64,000 nucleotides of DNA. Origin: Ketobacter alkanivorans. Lineage in GTDB: Bacteria; Pseudomonadota; Gammaproteobacteria; Pseudomonadales; Ketobacteraceae. The position numbers and the translations under genes were made by a program. The notes beneath the pieces were generated by a model. It was not told the DNA's origin, made no database searches, and saw nothing but the letters and a program-made list of their open reading frames with translations. Positions within the stretch are counted from its first letter, which is position 1; each line of letters starts with the position of its first letter. The stretch spans positions 2,695,501 to 2,759,500 of the forward strand of contig NZ_CP022684.1 in the NCBI RefSeq assembly GCF_002863865.1. The letters run 5' to 3'. Positions 57,106 through 64,000 of the stretch are shown here, piece after piece.

Positions 57106-58734
57106 TCAGACTTTGTATTGACTGGAGAGTTGCCGAAAGCTGCTGGCCAACGACGAGAGTTTTTGGCTTATTTCCCGACTATTTTCCACCGATTCGTGGG
57201 TTTCCTGCGCCAATGCTGCAACGCCATTAATGTTGGCGTTAATTTCATCTGCTACCGAACTTTGCTCTTCGGCTGCCGTTGCAATCTGTGTGTTCATGCC
57301 TTTAATGGTTTCAACCGCCGCAGTGACACTGCTGATGGTTTCTCCTGCCTGTTGTGACAATGTTACGCATTGAGCCGTGCGATCCTGACTGACTTGCATG
57401 GCTTGGACAGCATCCTTGGTTCCATTGTGAACGGTACTGATGATTTGATGAATTTCCTCAGTGGATTCTTGTGTGCGTTGGGCCAGAGTACGAACTTCAT
57501 CGGCCACCACCGCAAAACCTCGCCCCTGTTCCCCGGCGCGGGCGGCCTCAATGGCGGCATTCAGTGCCAGTAAATTAGTTTGCTCAGCGATACCCTTGAT
57601 GACATCCAGCACGCTGCCGATTTTGGAGGTGTCAGATGCCAGTTTGTTCATGACACTCGCAACGTTTTGTACATCGTCTGCCAGCTGATTAATCGAGCCA
57701 ATGGTGTTGTTCATCACCTTGATACCATCTTGCGCACTATGATCTGCTTGCATGGCAGCTTCAGCTGCACCGGAAGCATTGCCTGCCACTTCCTGGGAAG
57801 CGGCCGTCATCTCATTGGTCGCCGTGGCTAATAGTTCGGTTCGAGTTTGTACCTCATCACTTTGTCGCAGCATACCGGCCATCATGCTTTGCAGGCGTTG
57901 GGAGTTGTCATCCAATACGGTTGCGCTGCTTTTCATATCTTCAATCATGTTGCGCAGCCCATGTTGCATGATGTTCACATCATTGGCCAGTTGCGCCAGC
58001 TCACCCTTGGCCTTGGTACTCACCGGCTGAGTGTAGTCGCCCTGGGTCATGCGTTTGATCCCGGTCATAAGAGAGTTTAAGGGGCTGATCACTAGATTAT
58101 TCATGGCATAGATCACGCCACCGACAATGATCAACACCGTTACTAGTACCAAGGGGATCACCACCGCAGCCATAGTGCTGCTGCGTTGAGTATTGCGCTG
58201 CGCCATATTTTGGGATTGAGTAATGATCATCTCGACGGCTTCTGCCAGTAGCTGGGCAGGCTCACGGTCGATACCACTCACCGCCTGATCCCCGGCTTTG
58301 TGATCAAAACCGGATTGCTTGAATTGCTCTAAACCGGCCCGGTAAGCGGCGGCCATTTTCTGGTGGGCTGTCAGGAAACTGACCACTTTGTTTTTACTGG
58401 ATTCATCGCTAAGATGCGTCAGCAATGTTTTGCCAACGTCTTGAATCTCAGCCTCGCGCTTTTGAAACGATCCCCAGTATTTGTCCAGCTTGTCTTTATC
58501 GTGTCCCCGCAGGAGTACGTTCTTCCATTCCTGTACTTGAACTTTGAACAGATAGTTCATGGTTTGAACGGAGTTGGCATGATCCAGATCTTCAACCACC
58601 AACCGCTCAAAATCCTTCAATATGGTGTATTGATATCCGATCACACTCACACAAATTAGAGAAACCAACAGGAATCCTAAAGCAACGCCTTTGGAGAGAA
58701 GTGACAGGGATCCTTTGCCTTTTGAAGTGTCCAT
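57106..58734 (-). CDS. methyl-accepting chemotaxis protein
   Basis: 542 residues. An N-terminal membrane helix (~13-35), periplasmic four-helix-type region (~36-190), second membrane helix (~190-215) and a HAMP domain. The signalling hairpin contains [30 protein letters not shown], the highly conserved tip. It senses an unknown chemical and passes the signal to CheA/CheW. No C-terminal methyl-esterase pentapeptide. It is convergent with mnmE. Confidence 0.95.
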   Translation of the reverse strand: MDTSKGKGSLSLLSKGVALGFLLVSLICVSVIGYQYTILKDFERLVVEDLDHANSVQTMNYLFKVQVQEWKNVLLRGHDKDKLDKYWGSFQKREAEIQDVGKTLLTHLSDESSKNKVVSFLTAHQKMAAAYRAGLEQFKQSGFDHKAGDQAVSGIDREPAQLLAEAVEMIITQSQNMAQRNTQRSSTMAAVVIPLVLVTVLIIVGGVIYAMNNLVISPLNSLMTGIKRMTQGDYTQPVSTKAKGELAQLANDVNIMQHGLRNMIEDMKSSATVLDDNSQRLQSMMAGMLRQSDEVQTRTELLATATNEMTAASQEVAGNASGAAEAAMQADHSAQDGIKVMNNTIGSINQLADDVQNVASVMNKLASDTSKIGSVLDVIKGIAEQTNLLALNAAIEAARAGEQGRGFAVVADEVRTLAQRTQESTEEIHQIISTVHNGTKDAVQAMQVSQDRTAQCVTLSQQAGETISSVTAAVETIKGMNTQIATAAEEQSSVADEINANINGVAALAQETHESVENSREISQKLSSLASSFRQLSSQYKV

Positions 58735-58829
58735 ACTAACCTGATCCTAACTCAATAAGTTTATATGCAGTAAAGGGTTATAAGTCAGTATAGAACGAAC
58801 TATGAAAGGGAAAATGGAGGTGTGGATTT

Positions 58830-58874
58830 CACCAAGCCTGCCTATTTCAAAGCCAGTAACAGGCAGGCCTGGTG
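58830..58874 (-). repeat. inverted repeat downstream of the S15-family gene
   Basis: CACCAAGCCTGCCT and AGGCAGGCCTGGTG pair over 14 bp with one mismatch, with a 17-nt loop. No T-run follows on the minus strand, so terminator activity is uncertain. Confidence 0.5.
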
Positions 58875-58882
58875 GGTTGGTA

Positions 58883-60991
58883 TCAGTTCAATTCTGAGGT
58901 GGGGACGATAGGCAATACCACGCTGGAGGGGTGCTCTGAACTGTTGTGGATGGTGGTGGTTCCGCCTTCCACCATGGCACGACGGGGCAGGTTCAACATG
59001 CCCTGGGCCTGATTGCTGGGGCTGATGGAGACTCGCAGGCGGTTGCCTTCACGGATCAGTGCCGAGGTGGAGAATATTTCCACCTGTACCTTGGTGACTT
59101 CACCGGGCACCAGAAACGTTTCGGCCTCTTGGGTGAAGTAGTGATAAGGCTGAATCATTTCTCCATCAAGGAAGCGCGAGCGGCTTACATTGACCTGGCG
59201 GGCGGAAGCCAACAACAATCCATTGGTAATGGGAGCAACTCGGCCACTTTGGGTGACCTCATCAATACGTACCGAAATCACAGCGTCTTCGTGGGTACTT
59301 GATATCCACAGATCGGCCTGGATCGGCCCGTTAATGTAGTAGTCCTCAGTCATGGGGGCGGTTTCATAATTCAGCGCCGTTTGTTCCAGCTCGCGGTTAT
59401 CCCAAAAGCAGGAATCCAGAGTCGCAATGCCGGCGGCTCCCAGGGTCCACTGTTCGTAACTGGGGGAACACTCGGTGCCGTCGTTCAATGTCAGGTTAAC
59501 CCGCAGCAGTCCGCCGTTGTCGGATTTGCCGAAAACGTAGTCCGCCGACGGTGAGGCTTCCATGCTGTGGGTAGTTTCCGTCTCCAGTGCTGGTTCCTGA
59601 CGCAGGCTCATATCGCCTCGCAAGTACCAGCGCTGTGGCATTGCCGCAGGGTGTGGCCAATCGGTGGTGGTGGCGAATCCCTGCCATATTCCGTGTTTGT
59701 AATTCTTCACATACTGGGTCACCGGGGGAATGCTTTCGGTTTGGGTGTCCATGCCCTTCAGGTACTTATCAAACCATTGCAGCAGCAGGTTAAGAGAGGG
59801 GTCGGTACTTTCAGTACCCGGCATAGCCTGGAGGAAGTTACTGATATGGCTGCCGTTGTAAATCACCAGGCGAGTGTCAACGCGGTCTTTCAATGATTCG
59901 TACAAAAGCGGCGCATCCCGCTGGAAGATATCGTTGAGGGCACCGAGGATGATGGTAGGTGCAGTGATTTTATCCATATTCTCGATGGGGGATCGAGTGC
60001 GCCAGAACTCGCTGTCATAGGTGATTTCAGGATCGCCGTCCAACACCCTATCAACCAGTGGCAGGTAGTAATTGTCGATTTGCGCAATGTGATCGCTGGT
60101 GGCTTTGGCGATTTGCTCCATATGCTTGGGGAACTGCAGCATGGTGGTGACGTTTTGGGTTGAGGTCAGATGAGTCAGCGTCATCCATTCGCTCATAAAC
60201 ACGGCGTTCAACATTCCGCCTGTACCCACTGTGCCACGCTGGGAATCCCCCATGGGTACGCTGGCAAAGATGGCTTTGATGTCGTCGGGGCGTTGTTGCG
60301 CTGTGAACAAGCCGGTAATGGCCATATAAGAGGCACCCGCCACGCCCAGGTTGCCGTCATACCAGGGCTGCTGTTTGATCCAGTCCACCACGTCGCCGTA
60401 GCCTGATTGCTCCTCGGCACCGAGCATTTCCCAGCCACCTTCCGATACGCCGCCGCCGATAACATCCACACCCACAATTGCGTAACCCCTGCGCACCAAA
60501 AATGGGTCCGGGGCACCCAGCACGACCGCTCCGGGCAGGGCCAGGAATGACATCAGGTTAATGTTATAAGCACTTTGTACCAGAATCACCGGGAAAGGGC
60601 CTGGGGCCGGGTTACCATCAGCGTCGGCAGGCAAGGTCACGCGTAAGCCAATGTTGTGGCCGCTGGTGGAAGGTATGTATTGCAGGCCGCCAACTTTTAT
60701 TCTTGGGTAGTCAGCATCACGGGTGTAGGCACCGGTGCGAGGCGTATCCGCGTTTGATGCATCGGAGCCGGTTTCTCCATCGTCAGGTGCACCAGTGGTG
60801 CCCGGCGTGGAATTTTCCGTATCGGTGGAATCCTCGGTGGTAGCGCTGTCGAGGCTGCGAGAGCCGTCAGTTGAAGAGGAGTCTCCACCGGATGAGCCAC
60901 CACCGCAGGCGGATAGGGCTGCCAGCAACAGGGTAATCAAAATCAGGTGTAATTTGCCCACAGGGGGCCGCTGCAGCGCAGACCTTTCCAT
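58883..60991 (-). CDS. lipoprotein CocE/NonD-type (Xaa-Pro dipeptidyl-peptidase S15 family) hydrolase
   Basis: 702 residues from the ATG at 60991 (GGAGC upstream); signal sequence LILITLLLAALSACGGGSSG with lipobox, then a ~75-residue Ser/Thr/Asp-rich linker. The S15 catalytic region: GNLGVAGASYMAITGLFTAQ (nucleophile Ser), ILGALNDIFQRDAP (Asp) and IYNGSHISNF (His). The C-terminal ~200 residues are the jelly-roll domain (VTLPADADGNPAPG elsewhere, IDEVTQSGRVAPITNGLLLA). Family members are acyl-hydrolases or peptidases; the substrate is not predictable. An imperfect inverted repeat follows at 58830-58874. Confidence 0.9.
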   Translation of the reverse strand: MERSALQRPPVGKLHLILITLLLAALSACGGGSSGGDSSSTDGSRSLDSATTEDSTDTENSTPGTTGAPDDGETGSDASNADTPRTGAYTRDADYPRIKVGGLQYIPSTSGHNIGLRVTLPADADGNPAPGPFPVILVQSAYNINLMSFLALPGAVVLGAPDPFLVRRGYAIVGVDVIGGGVSEGGWEMLGAEEQSGYGDVVDWIKQQPWYDGNLGVAGASYMAITGLFTAQQRPDDIKAIFASVPMGDSQRGTVGTGGMLNAVFMSEWMTLTHLTSTQNVTTMLQFPKHMEQIAKATSDHIAQIDNYYLPLVDRVLDGDPEITYDSEFWRTRSPIENMDKITAPTIILGALNDIFQRDAPLLYESLKDRVDTRLVIYNGSHISNFLQAMPGTESTDPSLNLLLQWFDKYLKGMDTQTESIPPVTQYVKNYKHGIWQGFATTTDWPHPAAMPQRWYLRGDMSLRQEPALETETTHSMEASPSADYVFGKSDNGGLLRVNLTLNDGTECSPSYEQWTLGAAGIATLDSCFWDNRELEQTALNYETAPMTEDYYINGPIQADLWISSTHEDAVISVRIDEVTQSGRVAPITNGLLLASARQVNVSRSRFLDGEMIQPYHYFTQEAETFLVPGEVTKVQVEIFSTSALIREGNRLRVSISPSNQAQGMLNLPRRAMVEGGTTTIHNSSEHPSSVVLPIVPTSELN

Positions 60992-61296
60992 GCATGTGCT
61001 CCTATTTCCGTTTTTGTTTTTATTGTAAGCAGCGCGCACCTTGCACAAGTGTGCTACTTATTAGTAGACAGCCAGTATGCCACGGACACTTTCTCTGGAT
61101 ATGGCCTAAAACGTCATTTTTATGTGTGAAATTGCAAATGTGGTTGACATATCTATCAGCAGGGGTTCCATTCTAAACAGGCGTTAAGCGCTAACGTTCA
61201 TCACCACCGCCAACTAATGCTTTTGAACGATGCAGCGCAGGATCAGTCCCCTTACAGTCGTAGGCCCTATGACAAAAAACGACAAGGCTGCCTGCC

Positions 61297-62241
61297 GTGA
61301 CAATAACAACAATAACCCGATGCTGTGGCGCGTTACTTCTGATGACATTCTTGGCTGCCTGCCAACGGCCGGAGCCACCGCCGGTAACCCCGGATCCCAC
61401 TGAACTGGATGAGCCCGGTGTTTTCACCGTGGCTAAGTTCAACACCCGTATGGAGAACGACTACGGCGGCTATCCCACCACCATCTATTATCCGCAAGAA
61501 GGCGGTGCAGCGTTTCCTGCGGTGGTATTTTCGCCAGGATTGGCTTCCAACAAAGGCCTGAATCGCTGGGTTGGAGATCATCTGGCCAGCCACGGCTACG
61601 TTGTACTGATCTTCACCGCGCCGTTCCCGGTGTTGTTGCAAACCCATCAGCAGGAAGCGGGCTTTGGGTTGGGCTTCGAGCGACTCGAACTGTTGAATGA
61701 CGATCCTGAAAGCCCCCTCTATGGCATGGTTGATCCGCAAACCCGCGCCATCATGGGCCATTCGCTGGGGGCAATGGCGAGCTTGCGGGCAGGCGCATAC
61801 ATGGATGTGGATGCCATCGTGCCGTTGGCGCCCTACGTGATTGAAGCCGAAGCACTGCAGGCGATTACCGCTCCTACGCAAATTCAGGCAGCCACTCAGG
61901 ATTGCATCACCTTTCCCAGCAGTTCCATCAGCAATTATCAGTTGCTGGGCAGCGCACAAAAACAGGTGATCACTATCAATGGCGGCAACCATGTCAGCTT
62001 TAACGATGCCGACAGCGTGGCGGAGATCGTTGGTGGCTCGTTATTTGATTGCCCGTCGGTAATCGATACCTATGATCATCATCAGCGTTTGTCCCGCCGC
62101 TATTTTACTGCGTGGTTGAACTACTTTCTGAAACAACAGCAGCAGTATGAGCCCTACCTGTATGGTACGCTGGCCCAGCAGGATCTGGCATCGCAACTCT
62201 TAACCGAGTGGCAATTTGAAATGCCAGCCGTGCAGCCTTAA
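61297..62241 (+). CDS. lipoprotein alpha/beta-hydrolase (dienelactone-hydrolase/PETase-like)
   Basis: 314 residues from a GTG; no ATG is in frame. Signal sequence ending in lipobox FLAACQRP. FPAVVFSPGLASNKGLNRWV is the oxyanion region, IMGHSLGAMASLRAGA the nucleophile elbow (Ser), and INGGNHVSFND the His. The general architecture resembles cutinase-like esterases, including those acting on polyesters, but no specific signature (e.g. GWSMGG) is present. Anchored to a membrane, probably periplasmic. Confidence 0.85.
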   Translation: MTITTITRCCGALLLMTFLAACQRPEPPPVTPDPTELDEPGVFTVAKFNTRMENDYGGYPTTIYYPQEGGAAFPAVVFSPGLASNKGLNRWVGDHLASHGYVVLIFTAPFPVLLQTHQQEAGFGLGFERLELLNDDPESPLYGMVDPQTRAIMGHSLGAMASLRAGAYMDVDAIVPLAPYVIEAEALQAITAPTQIQAATQDCITFPSSSISNYQLLGSAQKQVITINGGNHVSFNDADSVAEIVGGSLFDCPSVIDTYDHHQRLSRRYFTAWLNYFLKQQQQYEPYLYGTLAQQDLASQLLTEWQFEMPAVQP

Positions 62242-62258
62242 ATCTTAACGAGCAGAAG

Positions 62259-62456
62259 ATGGAATTCTTATCAGAGGAAGTCGTGATTTGCCCATACTGC
62301 GGAGAATCCCTGGATGTGCTCATTGATCATCAGGAAGCAGGTCAACAATACATCGAAGACTGCCAGGTGTGTTGCAGGCCAATCACTTTCAACGTGGGGA
62401 TAGATGCGGAAGGCAACCTGAGCGTATCGGTTCACGCTGAAAATGAAACGAACTAA
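62259..62456 (+). CDS. CPXCG-motif cysteine-rich protein
   Basis: 65 residues. ICPYCGESLDVLID has the CPxCG motif, and EDCQVCCRPITFNV a second Cys cluster: a zinc-ribbon-like small protein. It is a recognised but functionally unknown proteobacterial family. It starts 17 bp after the lipoprotein hydrolase gene, so they may share a transcript. Confidence 0.85.
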   Translation: MEFLSEEVVICPYCGESLDVLIDHQEAGQQYIEDCQVCCRPITFNVGIDAEGNLSVSVHAENETN

Positions 62457-62642
62457 CCGGCCACCACGACCAGCACCTTGACTGGTTTTTGCCCCAGTCA
62501 TTCACCTAGTTAGGTTAGTTTTCGGAAACCCAACAAGCAAAACCGTAAAGCTTTTTTCTTTTTCTGTCCTCTGACATATAATATGCGGCCTTTTCTGTCG
62601 GTTGCGGGCATCTGCCACCAAACAGAAAAAGCAGTAATCATC

Positions 62643-62659
62643 GGCCTCTGCAAGAGGCC
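62643..62659 (+). promoter_or_regulatory. leader hairpin upstream of mnmG
   Basis: GGCCTCT-GCA-AGAGGCC, a perfect 7-bp GC-rich stem, ends 15 bases before the mnmG GTG and just 5' of its ribosome binding site (AGAGGGCAG). Could modulate translation; a TATAAT at 62577-62582 is a candidate -10 upstream. Confidence 0.4.
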
Positions 62660-62674
62660 CTAGAGGGCAGTTTC

Positions 62675-64000
62675 GTGGATTATCCAAAGCATTACGGAGT
62701 CATCATCATTGGTGGCGGTCACGCCGGTACCGAAGCCGCATTGGCCAGTGCCCGCATGGGTGTTGCTACCCTGTTACTGACCCACAACATCGAAACCCTC
62801 GGCCAAATGTCCTGCAACCCGGCCATTGGCGGTATTGGCAAAAGCCATCTGGTGAAAGAAATCGACGCCCTCGACGGCGCCATGGCTCGCGCCACCGATA
62901 AAGGTGGCATTCAGTTCCGCATCCTGAACTCCCGTAAAGGCCCAGCCGTGCGTGCTACCCGGGCCCAGGCCGATCGTATTCTATACAAAGCTGCCGTACG
63001 TGAAATTCTCGAAAACCAGCCCAATCTGGACATCTTCCAGCAGTCTGCCGACGACCTGGTAATAGAAGGCGACACCGTCAAAGGTGTAGTCACCAACATG
63101 GGCGTGAGCTTCTTTGCCCAATCCGTGGTACTCACCGCTGGCACCTTCCTCGGGGGCAAAATCCACATAGGGTTGGAAAACCACTCCGGTGGCCGTGCCG
63201 GTGATCCACCTTCCATCGCCCTGGCCCAGCGCCTGCGAGAGCTGCCGTTCAATGTGGATCGCCTCAAAACCGGCACCCCACCGCGCATCGATGCCAAAAG
63301 CGTGGACTTCTCGGTGATGACAGAGCAGCCCGGCGACACGCCCCTGCCGGTGATGTCCTTTATAGGATCGCTGGCTGAGCATCCCCGCCAGATCAGCTGC
63401 TACATCACTCATACCAACGCGCGCACCCACGACATTATCCGTGGCGGATTGGATCGTTCCCCCATGTACACCGGCGTAATCGAAGGCATTGGCCCCCGTT
63501 ACTGCCCGTCCATCGAGGACAAAATCCATCGCTTTGCCGATAAGGATTCCCACCAGATCTTTATCGAACCAGAGGGCCTCACCACCCACGAGTTATACCC
63601 CAACGGCATCTCCACCAGTTTGCCGTTTGATGTGCAGCTGGATCTGGTGCACTCCATCCGTGGCATGGAAAACGCCCACATCCTGCGCCCCGGCTACGCC
63701 ATCGAATACGACTACTTCGATCCTCGGGATCTGAAATATTCATTGGAAACCAAATTCATCAACGGCCTGTTCTTCGCCGGACAGATCAACGGCACGACAG
63801 GCTACGAAGAGGCCGGCGCCCAAGGCTTGCTGGCAGGGCTCAACGCCGGTCTGCGCGCCCAGGAAAAAGACCCATGGCATCCGCGCCGTGATGAAGCCTA
63901 CATCGGCGTATTGGTCGACGACCTCATCAGCATGGGCACGTTGGAGCCCTATCGCATGTTCACCAGCCGAGCCGAACATCGCCTGCTGCTGCGAGAAGAC
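62675..64000 (+). CDS. mnmG: tRNA uridine-5-carboxymethylaminomethyl modification enzyme MnmG (partial)
   Basis: Open from the GTG at 62675 to the window edge (442 codons of about 630). [20 protein letters not shown] has the FAD-binding GGGHAG motif; [71 protein letters not shown] and [18 protein letters not shown] are all characteristic of GidA/MnmG. The C-terminal domain lies beyond the window. Acts with MnmE to modify tRNA wobble uridine. Confidence 0.98.
   Translation, partial: MDYPKHYGVIIIGGGHAGTEAALASARMGVATLLLTHNIETLGQMSCNPAIGGIGKSHLVKEIDALDGAMARATDKGGIQFRILNSRKGPAVRATRAQADRILYKAAVREILENQPNLDIFQQSADDLVIEGDTVKGVVTNMGVSFFAQSVVLTAGTFLGGKIHIGLENHSGGRAGDPPSIALAQRLRELPFNVDRLKTGTPPRIDAKSVDFSVMTEQPGDTPLPVMSFIGSLAEHPRQISCYITHTNARTHDIIRGGLDRSPMYTGVIEGIGPRYCPSIEDKIHRFADKDSHQIFIEPEGLTTHELYPNGISTSLPFDVQLDLVHSIRGMENAHILRPGYAIEYDYFDPRDLKYSLETKFINGLFFAGQINGTTGYEEAGAQGLLAGLNAGLRAQEKDPWHPRRDEAYIGVLVDDLISMGTLEPYRMFTSRAEHRLLLRED

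Overview
The window is chromosomal DNA from a gammaproteobacterium. It holds the classical replication-origin neighbourhood (glyQ-glyS-plsC, then gyrB-recF-dnaN-dnaA on the minus strand, an origin-like region, then rpmH-rnpA-yidD-yidC-mnmE on the plus strand, with mnmG at the right edge). This order, with TTATCCACA DnaA boxes between dnaA and rpmH, is typical of the Pseudomonas/Oceanospirillales side of the class. A fused Mrp AB antiporter subunit, a DUF3450-ExbB-ExbB-ExbD-TonB-TPR operon and many lipoproteins suggest a marine or hydrocarbon-associated bacterium. The genus cannot be named from sequence alone.

Layout. 1-7 kb: an AraC-type regulator and a six-gene Mrp-type cation/proton antiporter operon. 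7-15 kb: an accessory stretch, mostly minus-strand and AT-richer, with a MOSC protein, an SOS-boxed yebG-like gene, a perfect 25-bp inverted repeat, lipoproteins, a membrane-tethered pterin-dehydratase-like protein next to a headless SGNH hydrolase, a tethered glutaredoxin, a leucine-rich lipoprotein and a peptidoglycan-binding metallopeptidase. 15.5-23.8 kb: an array of integron-type gene cassettes, all reading on the minus strand and separated by attC-like palindromes, with no integron integrase in the window (a CALIN-type array). One cassette carries a SIR2-HerA pair, a known anti-phage defence architecture; the others carry an esterase, a truncated murein-endopeptidase-like protein, a Rieske-like protein without cluster ligands, and unknowns.

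24-31 kb: a small catabolic cluster. An alpha/beta hydrolase and a VOC-family protein (minus) and a CaiB/BaiF CoA-transferase followed by an HMG-CoA-lyase-like enzyme (plus) share a duplicated control region (GACTTATGGGTC, N10, ATTGTATACAAT, then ATTGCATACAAA 73 bp from the start of the palindrome to the start of the second site). The two copies flank a lipoprotein with twelve beta-propeller-like repeats. 30.7-35.7 kb: a TonB-energising operon with overlapping genes. 35.7-42.1 kb: a quinone oxidoreductase, unknown proteins, a receiver-TPR protein overlapping a small histidine kinase, and a tyrosine/dual-specificity phosphatase. 42.3-57.1 kb: the replication and ribosome-assembly core. 57.1-62.5 kb: a chemoreceptor, two secreted hydrolases and a CPXCG protein separating mnmE from mnmG.

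Main points of interest: the SIR2-HerA operon packaged as an integron cassette; the duplicated operator region around the propeller gene; a second DnaA-box cluster beside gyrB; a probable CTG start for yidD; and the 25-bp inverted repeat after the SOS gene. All positions and repeats were read by eye; no database search was possible.
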